This document shows positions 1 through 6,388 of a DNA stretch of 6,388 nucleotides, piece by piece. The number at the start of each line of letters is the position of its first letter. Position 1 is the first letter of the stretch. This stretch comes from JBFGCM01 sp041581135 (GTDB lineage Bacteria > Actinomycetota > Acidimicrobiia > Spongiisociales > UBA5794). Both the position numbers and the translations under genes were made by a program. The notes under the pieces were generated by a model. It was not told where the DNA came from, did no database searches, and saw only the letters and a program-made list of their open reading frames with translations. The stretch covers positions 1 to 6,388 of the forward strand of contig JBFGCM010000131.1 in NCBI GenBank assembly GCA_041581135.1, read 5' to 3'.

Positions 1-2234
1 CGGGTCTCCAGAGGGGTCGCCTCTCCCCCGGCGCGGCGGAGCACCGGTGGGGCGTGGCCGGCGGTCGACACTTCGATGTGGGCTCCGTCGTCGTCGACTT
101 CCACCAGCGCCAGCACCGCAGTACAGAGACGATCCGTCGCATGGTTGAGGAGCGCCCGATTCAGGAGCTGCAAGACCTCGCCCGGCTGCGAGAGCGTGAG
201 GGCTGCGGTCCGCAGGCTGTGCCGGGCGACCCCGACCAGAGCGGCCGCTTCGATCCCCTTGCCTTGCACGTCACCGACGACGGCGCACCATCGTCGCTCG
301 TCGAATCGGAACACGTCGTAGAAGTCGCCTCCGACGTCGGCGCCTGTCCGTGCCGGCTCGTAGGCGGCGGTCACCGAGATGCCGGGCACTTCGGGCAGGA
401 ATGGCGGCAGCAGGCTGCGCTGCAGGGTGTCGGCGATGTAGTCGCGTTCCGCGTACAGCCGGGCGTTGTCGACTGCGATGCCTGCCCGCCGCGCCACCTC
501 TTGCAGCAATGACACGTCGGCCGGGACGAACTGGCGATGCGACTCGGCCATGGCGAGGGCGATGGCACCGAACGTCCGCCCTCGGGCCGCCAGCGGCACG
601 ATCAAGCTGCTGCGAAAACCCAGTTCCCGCACGGCAGCGAGCCGATTTGGATCGTCGATGGCCTGCTCGAGCAACTCGTCGCTGATCTCTGGCAGCAGCA
701 TCGGCTCCCCGCTGCGCACCACCTGCGCCAGCGGTACCGGGTCATCCACGGTGAAGGTTTCCTGGTCACGCAGCTCTCGGACCAGGCTCACCCTCGCGGG
801 GTCGCTGTGGGCCACAGCGATGGAACGAAACGTCCGGTCGTCGCCGACCAGATCGACCGAGCACCAGTCTGCCAACTCGGGAACGACCAGGTCGGCCACC
901 TGTTGCAGGGTCGCCTCATAGTCCAGCGTCGAGCCGAGGGCTTCTCCGACCCTGGCGAGAAACCGAGCGTCGCGCTCCTCACGGTGCTCTTCGGTGATGT
1001 CACGGACGATGTTGATCGCGTACACCACGGCACCCGTCTCGTCGCGAACGGGACTGGAGCGCACCCGACTCCAGCGTTCTTCGCCGGTCTGGGTGATGCG
1101 GTAGACGACGATCGCTTCTTCGCTGTTGCCCGTCTCCAGCGTTCGCCGCCCAGGAAGATCCGCGAAGTCCAGGGGGCGGTGCTTTGCGTCATACATCTCG
1201 AAGCGGGCTAGCACGTCGATGATCGGTGCGGCGAGCAGTTCGTCGGCGCCGGAGAATCCCGTGATGCGCGCCGCCGCATCGTTGGCGTACACCAGGCCGG
1301 ATGCGTCCTGCACCGTGATGGCCTCTGCCACATTGCGGAAGATCACGTCGAGCTGATCCCGGGACGACTGCAGTGCGGCAAGCACGCGGTTGCGTTCCGT
1401 TGTGGTCGCCAAGACGTTCGCCATTGCCTCCAGGAAGGCAACGTCCGATGGCCCGTAGAGCGTCGCCGGCAGGCACGCCACGATTGCGCCGATCACCCCT
1501 TCGCCTGTCGAGACCGGAACCGCCACCACTCGCTCCTCGGCACCGTCTTCGAGGCGCACGATCTCGTCGCGGTTCGCTCCGTCTGCGATCGCCCGTTCCA
1601 TCACCCTGTGGCACAGATCCTCACCGTTGGCGTCGCCGGCCTGGGCGCGGCACGTGAACGAGCCATTGTCCATCGAGTACACCCGAACCTGCGAGGCGGC
1701 CAATGCCTCGAGCCCAAGGGCGGCTGCGGAGTGTGTCACGGAAGCAGAGTCAGTTGAGCCGACCGCCTGGCGACTCAGCGTTGCAACAGCGTCCTGCTGG
1801 GCCATGCGCCGATGCAGCAGGCTCTCCGCCTGCTTGCGGTCGGTGATGTCGCGGAGGTAGCCCATGAACAGCGGTGAGCCGTCCAGGCGCACCTCGGTGA
1901 TGGTGAGCTCCACTGGGAACCGTGAGCCATCCCGTCGCACTGCCGGCAGCTCCAGCCTCTCGCCGAGGACGCGGGGCTCCCCGGTGTGCAGGTACCGCGC
2001 CAGGCCCTGGCGGTGCGCGGCACGAAGCTCTTCTGGGACTATGAGCTCGCCCATGAGCTCGCCGATCACCTCATCACGCCCATAACCGAAGATCGACTCG
2101 GCGCCGGCGTTCCACTCGACCACTCGACCGTCGCCGTCCATGGCGACGATCGCATCCAGCGCGGCCTCCAGCATGGCGGCCCAGCGCGCCTCGCTGGCAC
2201 GCAGCGCGGCGACGGATTGAGCTTCCGAGGTCGT
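1..2234 (-). CDS. PAS-GAF-PAS-GAF-SpoIIE sensor serine phosphatase (3' end beyond left edge)
   Basis: This is a signalling phosphatase of the PP2C/SpoIIE (RsbU-like) class. Family members dephosphorylate a STAS-type anti-anti-sigma factor and so release a sigma factor. I read one open minus frame of 744 visible residues. Counted from the ACG at 2232-2234, the order is PAS about 21-135, GAF about 145-285, PAS about 292-415 (both PAS domains end in RDIT), GAF about 423-592, then SpoIIE phosphatase from about 600. The phosphatase shows LQRSLLPP (604-611), the metal-binding DVGGDFYD (633-640), GDVQGKGIEAAALV (654-667) and AGHAPPVL (725-732). The frame is still open at base 1, so the last phosphatase motifs and any C-terminal kinase-like domain are not visible. 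No membrane segment is seen, so it is probably cytosolic. The ligands of the sensor domains are unknown. There is no ATG, GTG or TTG between the in-frame TAG (2265-2267) and the ATG at 2172-2174. I start it at ACG because AGGAGG lies four bases before it and residues 8-20 read like the helix that usually precedes a PAS domain. The conservative start is 2174. No sigma factor or STAS partner is in view. Confidence 0.93.
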
Positions 2235-2249
2235 GACGCCTCCTGCGTC
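2235..2249 (-). promoter_or_regulatory. Small hairpin showing AGGAG in its loop, before the phosphatase start
   Basis: On the minus strand GACGC (2249-2245) and GCGTC (2239-2235) pair perfectly around the five-base loop AGGAG (2244-2240). AGGAGG is the ribosome binding site of the phosphatase gene, and the ACG proposed as its start begins one base after the stem. The loop would present the site rather than hide it. A five-base stem is short and could arise by chance in GC-rich DNA. Confidence 0.4.
2239..2244 (-). promoter_or_regulatory. Shine-Dalgarno AGGAGG for the phosphatase gene
   Basis: AGGAGG lies four bases before the in-frame ACG at 2232-2234 and 64 bases before the first conventional start (ATG, 2172-2174). 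It is the strongest such site in the window. It supports translation starting at or very near 2234 and argues against the ATG at 2174. Confidence 0.6.
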
Positions 2250-2316
2250 GCTGAGCCGTTGATCCTAGATTGGCTCGAAGGCGCGACCTCGGTGGTGGTC
2301 TCGTCCCGGCTCAGCG
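2249..2316 (-). repeat. Perfect 10-base inverted repeat in the gap before the phosphatase gene
   Basis: On the minus strand CGCTGAGCCG (2316-2307) and CGGCTCAGCG (2258-2249) are exact reverse complements separated by 48 bases. The arms flank most of the 105-base gap between the membrane protein stop (2340) and the phosphatase start. The right arm abuts the small hairpin at 2235-2249 and could stack on it. There is no following T run and the loop is long, so a terminator is unlikely; a regulator binding site or mRNA structure is possible. Confidence 0.45.
2262..2267 (-). promoter_or_regulatory. Possible -10 hexamer TAGGAT for the phosphatase gene
   Basis: TAGGAT on the minus strand is a good TANNNT match about 27 bases before the proposed start, in the loop of the 10-base inverted repeat. 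Transcription would begin near 2255, giving a leader of about 20 bases that includes AGGAGG. No clear -35 is seen. The same hexamer also contains the in-frame TAG stop. Confidence 0.25.
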
Positions 2317-2339
2317 TTCGCCGCCTGGCACCGACCTGC

Positions 2340-2855
2340 TCAATCGGAACCGGCGAGGAGGCGGTAGACGACTCCGAGGGTGGCGCCGAAGACCAGATGG
2401 GCGCTGAGGTCCTTCCACAGTGTCGTCGTGTCGTACTTCCAGATCGGCTCGTAGATGCCGAGCGGTGCCAGGACCGCATAGCTGGTGCCCCAGGCGACGA
2501 CCCCGGTCGCCAGCCCGAGCGCAGGATGGGTCGTGCCGAGAGCGACGCCGACCATGCCGTGGGCCTTACCCCAGCCGATGCCGGTGACCCAGTGCACGGC
2601 GTTGTTGGCCACCCGTGCCGAGTTCTCCGGCAGGGCAATGCCCACCTTGCCGGCGACCACTCGAGCGGTGCGGGCCGGGGCCGGCGCCCCGTCGTAGGAG
2701 TCCGTGCCAGCAGAGGTCTCCCAAGGCACGAACGCCTGGTCGCCGCCGCCTTGGCGGAACCGCTTGTACCAGATGAGGTCCATCGCAAGGGTGCCGATGG
2801 CACCGGCGACAGCCCCGGCTGCGACGGAGTGCACGACGGTCGACATGGCGGCCAT
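2340..2855 (-). CDS. Small predicted four-helix membrane protein, unrecognised family
   Basis: A 171-residue hydrophobic protein. Likely membrane helices are at residues 7-29, about 83-106, 111-133 and 149-168. A polar loop at 31-80 holds FVPWETSAGTDSYDG (42-56). Conserved-looking motifs with His and Trp are NNAVHWVTGIGWG (84-96), GIYEPIWKYD (133-142) and KDLSAHL (148-154). The general shape, a short four-helix protein with His-containing helices, recalls the YagU/DUF1440 group, but I cannot confirm membership and assign no function. The ATG at 2853-2855 lies two bases after the stop of the flavodoxin-like gene, so it is very probably co-translated with it. A second ATG at 2844-2846 (Met4) is an equally possible start. 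An open frame continues upstream to 3269, but that stretch is antisense-free overlap inside the flavodoxin-like gene and is not credible coding. No strong ribosome binding site precedes it, which fits coupling to the upstream gene. Confidence 0.85.
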   Translation of the reverse strand: MAAMSTVVHSVAAGAVAGAIGTLAMDLIWYKRFRQGGGDQAFVPWETSAGTDSYDGAPAPARTARVVAGKVGIALPENSARVANNAVHWVTGIGWGKAHGMVGVALGTTHPALGLATGVVAWGTSYAVLAPLGIYEPIWKYDTTTLWKDLSAHLVFGATLGVVYRLLAGSD

Positions 2856-2857
2856 GC

Positions 2858-3604
2858 TCAGCGATAGTCCGGGTTGGGGAAGTCGAACCGGCAGCCGGCC
2901 TCCCAGAGCGAGCGTTGGTTCCCCCATGCCGGCATCCCTCCGGCGTCCTTGAGCATGCGTGCCAGGTGCATGAGGTTCCAGGTCATGAACGTCGTGTTGC
3001 GGTTCGTGAAGTCGTTCTCGGGTCCGCCACTGTTGGGATCCAGGTACGAAGGGCCGGGGCCCGCCTCCCCTATCCATGCCGCATCGGCCTGGGGTGGGAT
3101 CACGTAGCCGAGATGCTGCAGTGAGTAGAGGATGTTCATGGCACAATGCTTGGCGCCGTCCTCGTTCCCGGTGATGAGGCAGCCGCCCACCTTCCCGTAG
3201 TAGGCGTACTGGCCGTGCTCGTTGAGCTGTGACGAGTTGCCATACAGGCGCTCGATGACCCGGGTGCACACCGAGGTCTTCTCACCCAGCCAGATGGCGG
3301 AGCCGAGCACCAGGATGTCGGCCGCGTGGACCTTGGCGTAGATTTCCGGCCAGGCGTCCACCTCCCACCCGTGTTCGGTCATGTCGGGCCACACGCCCTC
3401 GGCAATCGGATGGTCCACCGCCCGAATGTGCTCCACCGTGATGTCGTTGCTCTCCATGATCTCGGCGCAGATGTCGAGCAACCCCTGGGTGTGCGACATC
3501 TCGGGTGACTTCTTCAGCGTGCAGTTGATGAGCAGGGCCCTCAGATCGGAGAAGTCCCAGCTGCTGCCATCGTGCAGCTCCTTGATGTGCTCCGCCATCT
3601 CCAT
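2858..3604 (-). CDS. Flavodoxin-like / NAD(P)H-dependent FMN reductase-like protein
   Basis: A 248-residue protein with the flavodoxin fold, probably a cytosolic FMN-dependent oxidoreductase; its substrate cannot be told. The first strand LRALLINCTL (21-30) runs into a phosphate-binding-type loop TLKKSPEMSHT (29-39), as in NADPH-dependent FMN reductases. Further segments are ADILVLGSAIWLGEKTS (95-111) and GGCLITGNEDGAKHCAMN (140-157), where the loops that hold the isoalloxazine ring normally sit. A longer C-terminal part (about 170-248) with WIGEAGPGPSYLD and a run of polar residues goes beyond minimal flavodoxins. The first ATG (3602-3604) has GGAGGT six bases upstream; a second ATG at Met3 would be spaced less well. 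The gene follows the ASPIC/UnbV lipoprotein gene by 52 bases and precedes the membrane protein by two. Its ribosome binding site lies within a long inverted repeat, so its translation may be controlled. The family assignment is firm; the specific reaction is not. Confidence 0.9.
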   Translation of the reverse strand: MEMAEHIKELHDGSSWDFSDLRALLINCTLKKSPEMSHTQGLLDICAEIMESNDITVEHIRAVDHPIAEGVWPDMTEHGWEVDAWPEIYAKVHAADILVLGSAIWLGEKTSVCTRVIERLYGNSSQLNEHGQYAYYGKVGGCLITGNEDGAKHCAMNILYSLQHLGYVIPPQADAAWIGEAGPGPSYLDPNSGGPENDFTNRNTTFMTWNLMHLARMLKDAGGMPAWGNQRSLWEAGCRFDFPNPDYR

Positions 3605-3610
3605 GACCCG

Positions 3611-3616
3611 ACCTCC
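3611..3616 (-). promoter_or_regulatory. Shine-Dalgarno GGAGGT for the flavodoxin-like gene
   Basis: GGAGGT lies six bases before the ATG at 3602-3604. It fixes the start of this gene at the first of two nearby in-frame ATG codons and is the best-placed ribosome binding site in the window that has a conventional start. It is paired in the hairpin formed by 3606-3618 and 3644-3656. Confidence 0.8.
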
Positions 3617-3633
3617 GTCTCGTCTGGTGGCTC

Positions 3634-3639
3634 AACCTA
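3634..3639 (-). promoter_or_regulatory. Possible -10 hexamer TAGGTT inside the hairpin loop
   Basis: TAGGTT on the minus strand fits the loose actinobacterial TANNNT -10 pattern. No good -35 element lies 16-18 bases upstream. If used, transcription would begin near 3627 and the RNA would lack the 5' arm of the hairpin, leaving the ribosome binding site free. Weak evidence only. Confidence 0.2.
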
Positions 3640-3656
3640 CCGAACGGAGGACGGGC

Positions 3657-5402
3657 TCACGGCGGGCAGCCGTCGGGCACCCGCAGGTGCTGGTTGGCTG
3701 GGGTTGCCGCCAGGTCGATGGTGCGGCCGTCCACCAGCGTCACGCGGACATCGACGCTGGTGCGGTCCCCCAGGCCGAAGTGGGCCACCTGGAGGCCGCC
3801 GGCGGCATACCCCTGGGAGGCCACGATCTCTCGCATGCCGACCAGGCGGGCCGGATCGTCCATCGCCCCGGCCTCCCACACGTGGACGACGGTCCCAACC
3901 GCGGGTATACCGGCCCCGACGCCCACCGACACCTCCAGCCAATTCCCCGTCTCTGAAGCGTTCATCATCAGCTTGGACGGCAGCGACGGTTCCCACTCCA
4001 CGAGGAGCAGATCCAGGCGCCCGTCCCGATCGACGTCGGCGGTGGGGCCGGTGACCCAGTACTGCGGGCTGCCAAGACCTGTCGGCGTGTCGAACACCGG
4101 AACACCGGAAGCATCGAGCCCGAGGTGGCGGAACACCGCCGGCGCCGTGCCATCGGCAGCCGAGGCGGACGTGACGATGTCCGGCCACCCGTCGTTGTCC
4201 ACGTCGGCGATCTCCACATGGGGCGCCTTGGTGGGCAGGCCCGGCAGACCGGTCCCCGCAGTCACGTCGGTGAACTGCAGCCCGTCTGCCGATCCCTCGT
4301 TCAGGTAGACCCGCACCGGCACACGGGCGTCCTTGTCGAGGGTGCTGTTGAAGTGGTGCCCGATCACCAAGTCGGGTCGGCCATCTCGGTTGAGATCGGC
4401 GATGGCGGCACCGGCGACGTCATCCTCGTTGCCGTAGGTCTCCCAAGCGAAGACGTCAGTGACCACTTCGGTGAAGCGAGTGTCGCCGCCGAGGAACAAC
4501 CGATTGGAACCCCCGACGAAGACGTCGGTGTGGCCGTCGCCGTCGAGGTCTGAGGTGGCGATGCCCAGGCCGTGCACGCCCCCCGGTATGCCCCCAGCCG
4601 AGCTGACGTCCTCGAATCGCATGTCGCCGCGGTTCTCCAGCAGCACACTCGAGTCCACCGAACCGAATCGATCCTCGACCACGAACAGGTCGAGGAGACC
4701 GTCACGGTTGTGGTCGAGCACCCCGATCGATCTTCCGCTGAAGAGGCGGCCGAAGTCGAGCTCGACCAACGTGAACCGGTCGCCGTCGTTCCGGTAGACG
4801 TGCGTGGGGGCGTCACCGCGGTCCCGCTGACGCATGTTCCGTACCAGCACCACGTCCTGGTCGCCGTCGCCGTCCAAGTCGGCCATCACTGCACCGCTGG
4901 TGCGACCCCACACCGGCGGAAAGGCACTCGAGGGCACGAGCGGGCTTCCGGTCATCAGCGTATCGGGGGTGGGTCCGGTACCGCCGCGCACTGCGTAGAC
5001 CTCGTCGCGCCGATCGGCGAAGCTGCCGACCACCAGGTCGGGGCCTCCGTCCCCGTCGAGGTCTCCCCACGCCGCGGCGTGGGCGTGCATGCCGACCAGC
5101 GGCTGCACCAGGCCGTAGTCGGCGGTACGGTCCACGAATGCGATTCCGGGTTCGCCGCCGATCGGCTCGGCCGTCCAGCATGTGAGCAGCCCGACACTGC
5201 CCGTGGAGCCGGCGGTCGTGGTCGTGGCCGGAGCCGTCGTCGACGATCCTGGGGCTGCAGAGGTAGACGTGGTGGTGGCGCTGCCGGTCGTCGCCGGAGG
5301 GCTCGGTTGGGTGGTCGGTATCGTCGGCAGTGTGCCGTCGCCGGCGGTGGACGTGCATGCGCTCACCACCAGGGCCATCCCCACGAGCAGGCGCAGTTTC
5401 AC
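3657..5402 (-). CDS. FG-GAP/VCBS repeat lipoprotein with C-terminal ASPIC/UnbV domain (CRTAC1-like)
   Basis: A 581-residue exported lipoprotein, probably held on the outer face of the membrane. The N-terminus has a basic start (K2, R4), a hydrophobic core and a lipobox V-S-A-C with the lipidated Cys at 16. A flexible Thr/Ser/Pro/Ala linker spans about 17-70. Seven calcium-loop repeats follow with D-x-D/N-x-D-G-x-x-D at 114-122, 175-183, 230-238, 285-293, 336-344, 400-408 and 456-464; all keep the key acidic positions, consistent with a seven-bladed integrin-alpha-like propeller. Residues about 488-566 match the ASPIC/UnbV domain, including IVASQGYAAGG and the conserved HFGLG (541-545). The family is seen in secreted and surface proteins such as CRTAC1; a biochemical activity is not established from sequence. 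The GTG start (5400-5402) overlaps the stop of the propeller gene as GTGA, and no good ribosome binding site precedes it, so translation is probably coupled. GTG is preferred over ATG at codon 9 because only the longer form has the basic signal-peptide start. Confidence 0.93.
   Translation of the reverse strand: MKLRLLVGMALVVSACTSTAGDGTLPTIPTTQPSPPATTGSATTTSTSAAPGSSTTAPATTTTAGSTGSVGLLTCWTAEPIGGEPGIAFVDRTADYGLVQPLVGMHAHAAAWGDLDGDGGPDLVVGSFADRRDEVYAVRGGTGPTPDTLMTGSPLVPSSAFPPVWGRTSGAVMADLDGDGDQDVVLVRNMRQRDRGDAPTHVYRNDGDRFTLVELDFGRLFSGRSIGVLDHNRDGLLDLFVVEDRFGSVDSSVLLENRGDMRFEDVSSAGGIPGGVHGLGIATSDLDGDGHTDVFVGGSNRLFLGGDTRFTEVVTDVFAWETYGNEDDVAGAAIADLNRDGRPDLVIGHHFNSTLDKDARVPVRVYLNEGSADGLQFTDVTAGTGLPGLPTKAPHVEIADVDNDGWPDIVTSASAADGTAPAVFRHLGLDASGVPVFDTPTGLGSPQYWVTGPTADVDRDGRLDLLLVEWEPSLPSKLMMNASETGNWLEVSVGVGAGIPAVGTVVHVWEAGAMDDPARLVGMREIVASQGYAAGGLQVAHFGLGDRTSVDVRVTLVDGRTIDLAATPANQHLRVPDGCPP
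5399..5402 (-). other. GTGA stop/start overlap between propeller and lipoprotein genes
   Basis: Read on the minus strand, the GTG start of the lipoprotein gene (5402-5400) shares bases with the TGA stop of the propeller gene (5401-5399). Such 4-base overlaps usually mark translational coupling, and no Shine-Dalgarno-like sequence is visible just upstream. Confidence 0.85.
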
Positions 5403-6388
5403 CGGTCGAAGTGCACGATGAGCAGCACCACTTCGCCGAACGTGCTGTTGGCCCCCACCGTGTTGGCGTTCATCCCCAGGTAGAGGGTGTCGCCATCGGG
5501 GCTCATCGCCAGGTTGTAGGTGCCACCGAGGGTGAGCCCGAGCTGCTCCTCTGAAGCCGGATTGAGGGTCGCCAGCACGGTTTCGGTCCCGGTCGCCGTG
5601 TCGACGGCGATCAACGGGGTGCCATCCTGCCAGGACCCGCCGTGGGCATACGGCACGTAGAACACGGTGCCACCGTCGGGGGTCATGGCGAGCGACGTGG
5701 TGTAGCCGCGTACCGGGCCGAGGGTGCGGACGTCACCTTGTGGGGACAACGCGAACATCACCTCGGGATCCCGCGTCACGCCGTAGATGGTGCCGTCCGG
5801 TGCAGGGACCGTGGCGGCTCGTAGCCAAGAACCGGGCAGACCCTCGACGGTGTCCACGACGTCGTTGAGGATGGGGTCGTACACCGCCAGCCGCCCCTCG
5901 CCCACAGAGAACAGCGCACGTCCATCCGTATGAACGGCCATCGCTCGGTACCCGACCGGCGTCTCGTCGGCGCGGAACACCTCGGTGCCGTCTTCGGCGA
6001 GTGCCACGAACACCCCACCGCCCTGAACCATCGGGTCGGCCGCCTCCGCATAGACGAGGCCGTGCTCGGGGCTGGAGGCCATCGAAGGCACGCCGTGACG
6101 ACTCACCGCCACCGACACGTCGCGCACGACGCCGGCCACCGGATCGATGTGCAGCAGGTGGTCACCCTGGTAGTGCTCATCGAACACCAAGCCACGCCGG
6201 CTGCCCCAGTACGACGCGGCGTAGATGCCGCACGGTCCCAGGACCATCTGGGCGTGGACCTTGCCATAGCCCCAGGACCCCGGCACGTGGCTCACCACCG
6301 TGCCCACATCCGCGATCAGGGTGAGGCGCTCGGTAGCCGGGTCGTATTCGTACAGATAGCTGTTGCCATCGGCTCCGAGGTGGTCGCC
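5399..6388 (-). CDS. YncE/SMP-30-like beta-propeller protein (5' end beyond right edge)
   Basis: The C-terminal 329 residues of a beta-propeller protein; the frame is open through the right edge, so the start and any signal peptide are not seen. The GTG at 6305-6307 should not be taken as the start because coding continues upstream with residues such as YLYEYDPATERLTLI (visible 12-26). Propeller blades show as repeated short strands around D-P/D-T and S-P-D-G turns: LLHIDPVAGVV (78-88), AMAVHTDGRALFSV (149-162) with LAVYDP (167-172), DGTIYGVTRDPEVMFAL (198-214), SLAMTPDGGTVFYVPYAHG (232-250) and NLAMSPDGDTLYLGMN (292-307). This resembles the YVTN/SMP-30/lactonase-like superfamily of seven-bladed propellers, but no catalytic metal site can be assigned and the family is not fixed. 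Its overlap with the lipoprotein gene suggests a joint role at the cell surface, perhaps as a binding or scaffold protein. Confidence 0.82.
   Translation of the reverse strand, partial: GDHLGADGNSYLYEYDPATERLTLIADVGTVVSHVPGSWGYGKVHAQMVLGPCGIYAASYWGSRRGLVFDEHYQGDHLLHIDPVAGVVRDVSVAVSRHGVPSMASSPEHGLVYAEAADPMVQGGGVFVALAEDGTEVFRADETPVGYRAMAVHTDGRALFSVGEGRLAVYDPILNDVVDTVEGLPGSWLRAATVPAPDGTIYGVTRDPEVMFALSPQGDVRTLGPVRGYTTSLAMTPDGGTVFYVPYAHGGSWQDGTPLIAVDTATGTETVLATLNPASEEQLGLTLGGTYNLAMSPDGDTLYLGMNANTVGANSTFGEVVLLIVHFDR

Larger units (their letters stand above)
3606..3656 (-). promoter_or_regulatory. Imperfect inverted repeat that sequesters the ribosome binding site of the flavodoxin-like gene
   Basis: On the minus strand the 13-base arm at 3656-3644 (GCCCGTCCTCCGT) can pair with the arm at 3618-3606 (ACGGAGGTCGGGT). 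This gives seven Watson-Crick pairs, one T-T mismatch (3651/3611), four G-C pairs and a terminal G-U, closing a 25-base loop. The structure starts directly after the stop codon of the upstream lipoprotein gene and ends one base before the flavodoxin-like ATG, so it fills the gap. The whole GGAGGT is inside the 3' arm. A run of U after the stem is absent, so an intrinsic terminator is unlikely. The pairing is seen directly; its effect on translation is inferred. A ribosome stopping at the upstream TGA would cover the 5' arm and could free the site. Confidence 0.6.

Noticed and set aside
2066..2803. Minus-strand frame of 245 codons across the membrane protein and phosphatase start
   Set aside because: It is in a different frame from both well-supported proteins and is rich in Arg, Ser and Pro, as expected of a shadow frame. 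It does not supply the missing N-terminus of the phosphatase.
1986..2867. Long plus-strand open frame (293 codons)
   Set aside because: It lies antisense to the phosphatase N-terminus, the gap and the membrane protein gene, and its translation shows no domain. Such shadows are common in GC-rich DNA.
2340..3269. Extended minus-strand frame (309 codons) for the membrane protein
   Set aside because: The part above 2855 overlaps the flavodoxin-like gene in another frame and has no recognisable sequence. The ATG two bases after that gene's stop is a far better start.
3606..3656. Intrinsic transcription terminator
   Set aside because: The stem is strong, but the loop is long, no T run follows on either strand, and the stem ends one base before a start codon.
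5190..5355. Tandem DNA repeat
   Set aside because: This is the Thr/Ser/Pro/Ala linker of the lipoprotein. The bias is at the amino-acid level and there is no regular DNA repeat unit.
4572..5483. Long plus-strand open frame (303 codons)
   Set aside because: It is antisense to the FG-GAP lipoprotein, and its low-complexity Arg/Gly/Val composition is explained by the reverse of the Thr/Ser linker and Asp-rich repeats.
1..6388. RNA genes, CRISPR array, mobile element or defence system
   Set aside because: No tRNA or rRNA-like segment, direct repeat array, transposase or integrase, or known defence domain was seen on either strand.

Overview
The window is high-GC DNA with every convincing gene on the minus strand, so the reading order runs from right (6388) to left (1). 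The GC bias, dense packing, GTG starts and a secreted lipoprotein with a long Thr/Ser/Pro/Ala linker suggest an actinobacterium, possibly of the Acidimicrobiia type. This placement is inferred from style alone; no marker gene is present.

Right half (6388 to 3657): a beta-propeller protein whose 5' end lies beyond the right edge is followed, with a 4-base stop/start overlap (GTGA), by a 581-residue lipoprotein. The lipoprotein has seven FG-GAP/VCBS-type calcium-loop repeats and a C-terminal ASPIC/UnbV domain (CRTAC1-like). The two are probably translated together and may act together at the cell surface.

Middle (3656 to 2340): a 52-base gap leads to a flavodoxin-like/NAD(P)H-dependent FMN reductase-like protein. 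Two bases after it comes a small predicted four-helix membrane protein that I do not recognise with certainty. The 52-base gap is almost entirely one imperfect inverted repeat whose 3' arm covers the Shine-Dalgarno sequence of the flavodoxin-like gene, which looks like a translational switch or coupling element.

Left third (2339 to 1): a 105-base gap holds a perfect 10-base inverted repeat and a small hairpin displaying AGGAG in its loop. It precedes a large signalling protein of PAS-GAF-PAS-GAF-SpoIIE(PP2C) architecture, which runs off the left edge before its phosphatase domain ends. This gene has a strong AGGAGG four bases before an in-frame ACG codon, and the first conventional start codon is 20 codons further in. 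The start is therefore either a rare ACG, an ATG inside the expected N-terminal region, or a base error or mutation.

No RNA gene, CRISPR array, transposase or attachment site was seen. The window looks like a chromosomal segment with three small transcriptional groupings rather than a defence island. Its most unusual content is the RNA-level structure in the two intergenic gaps.
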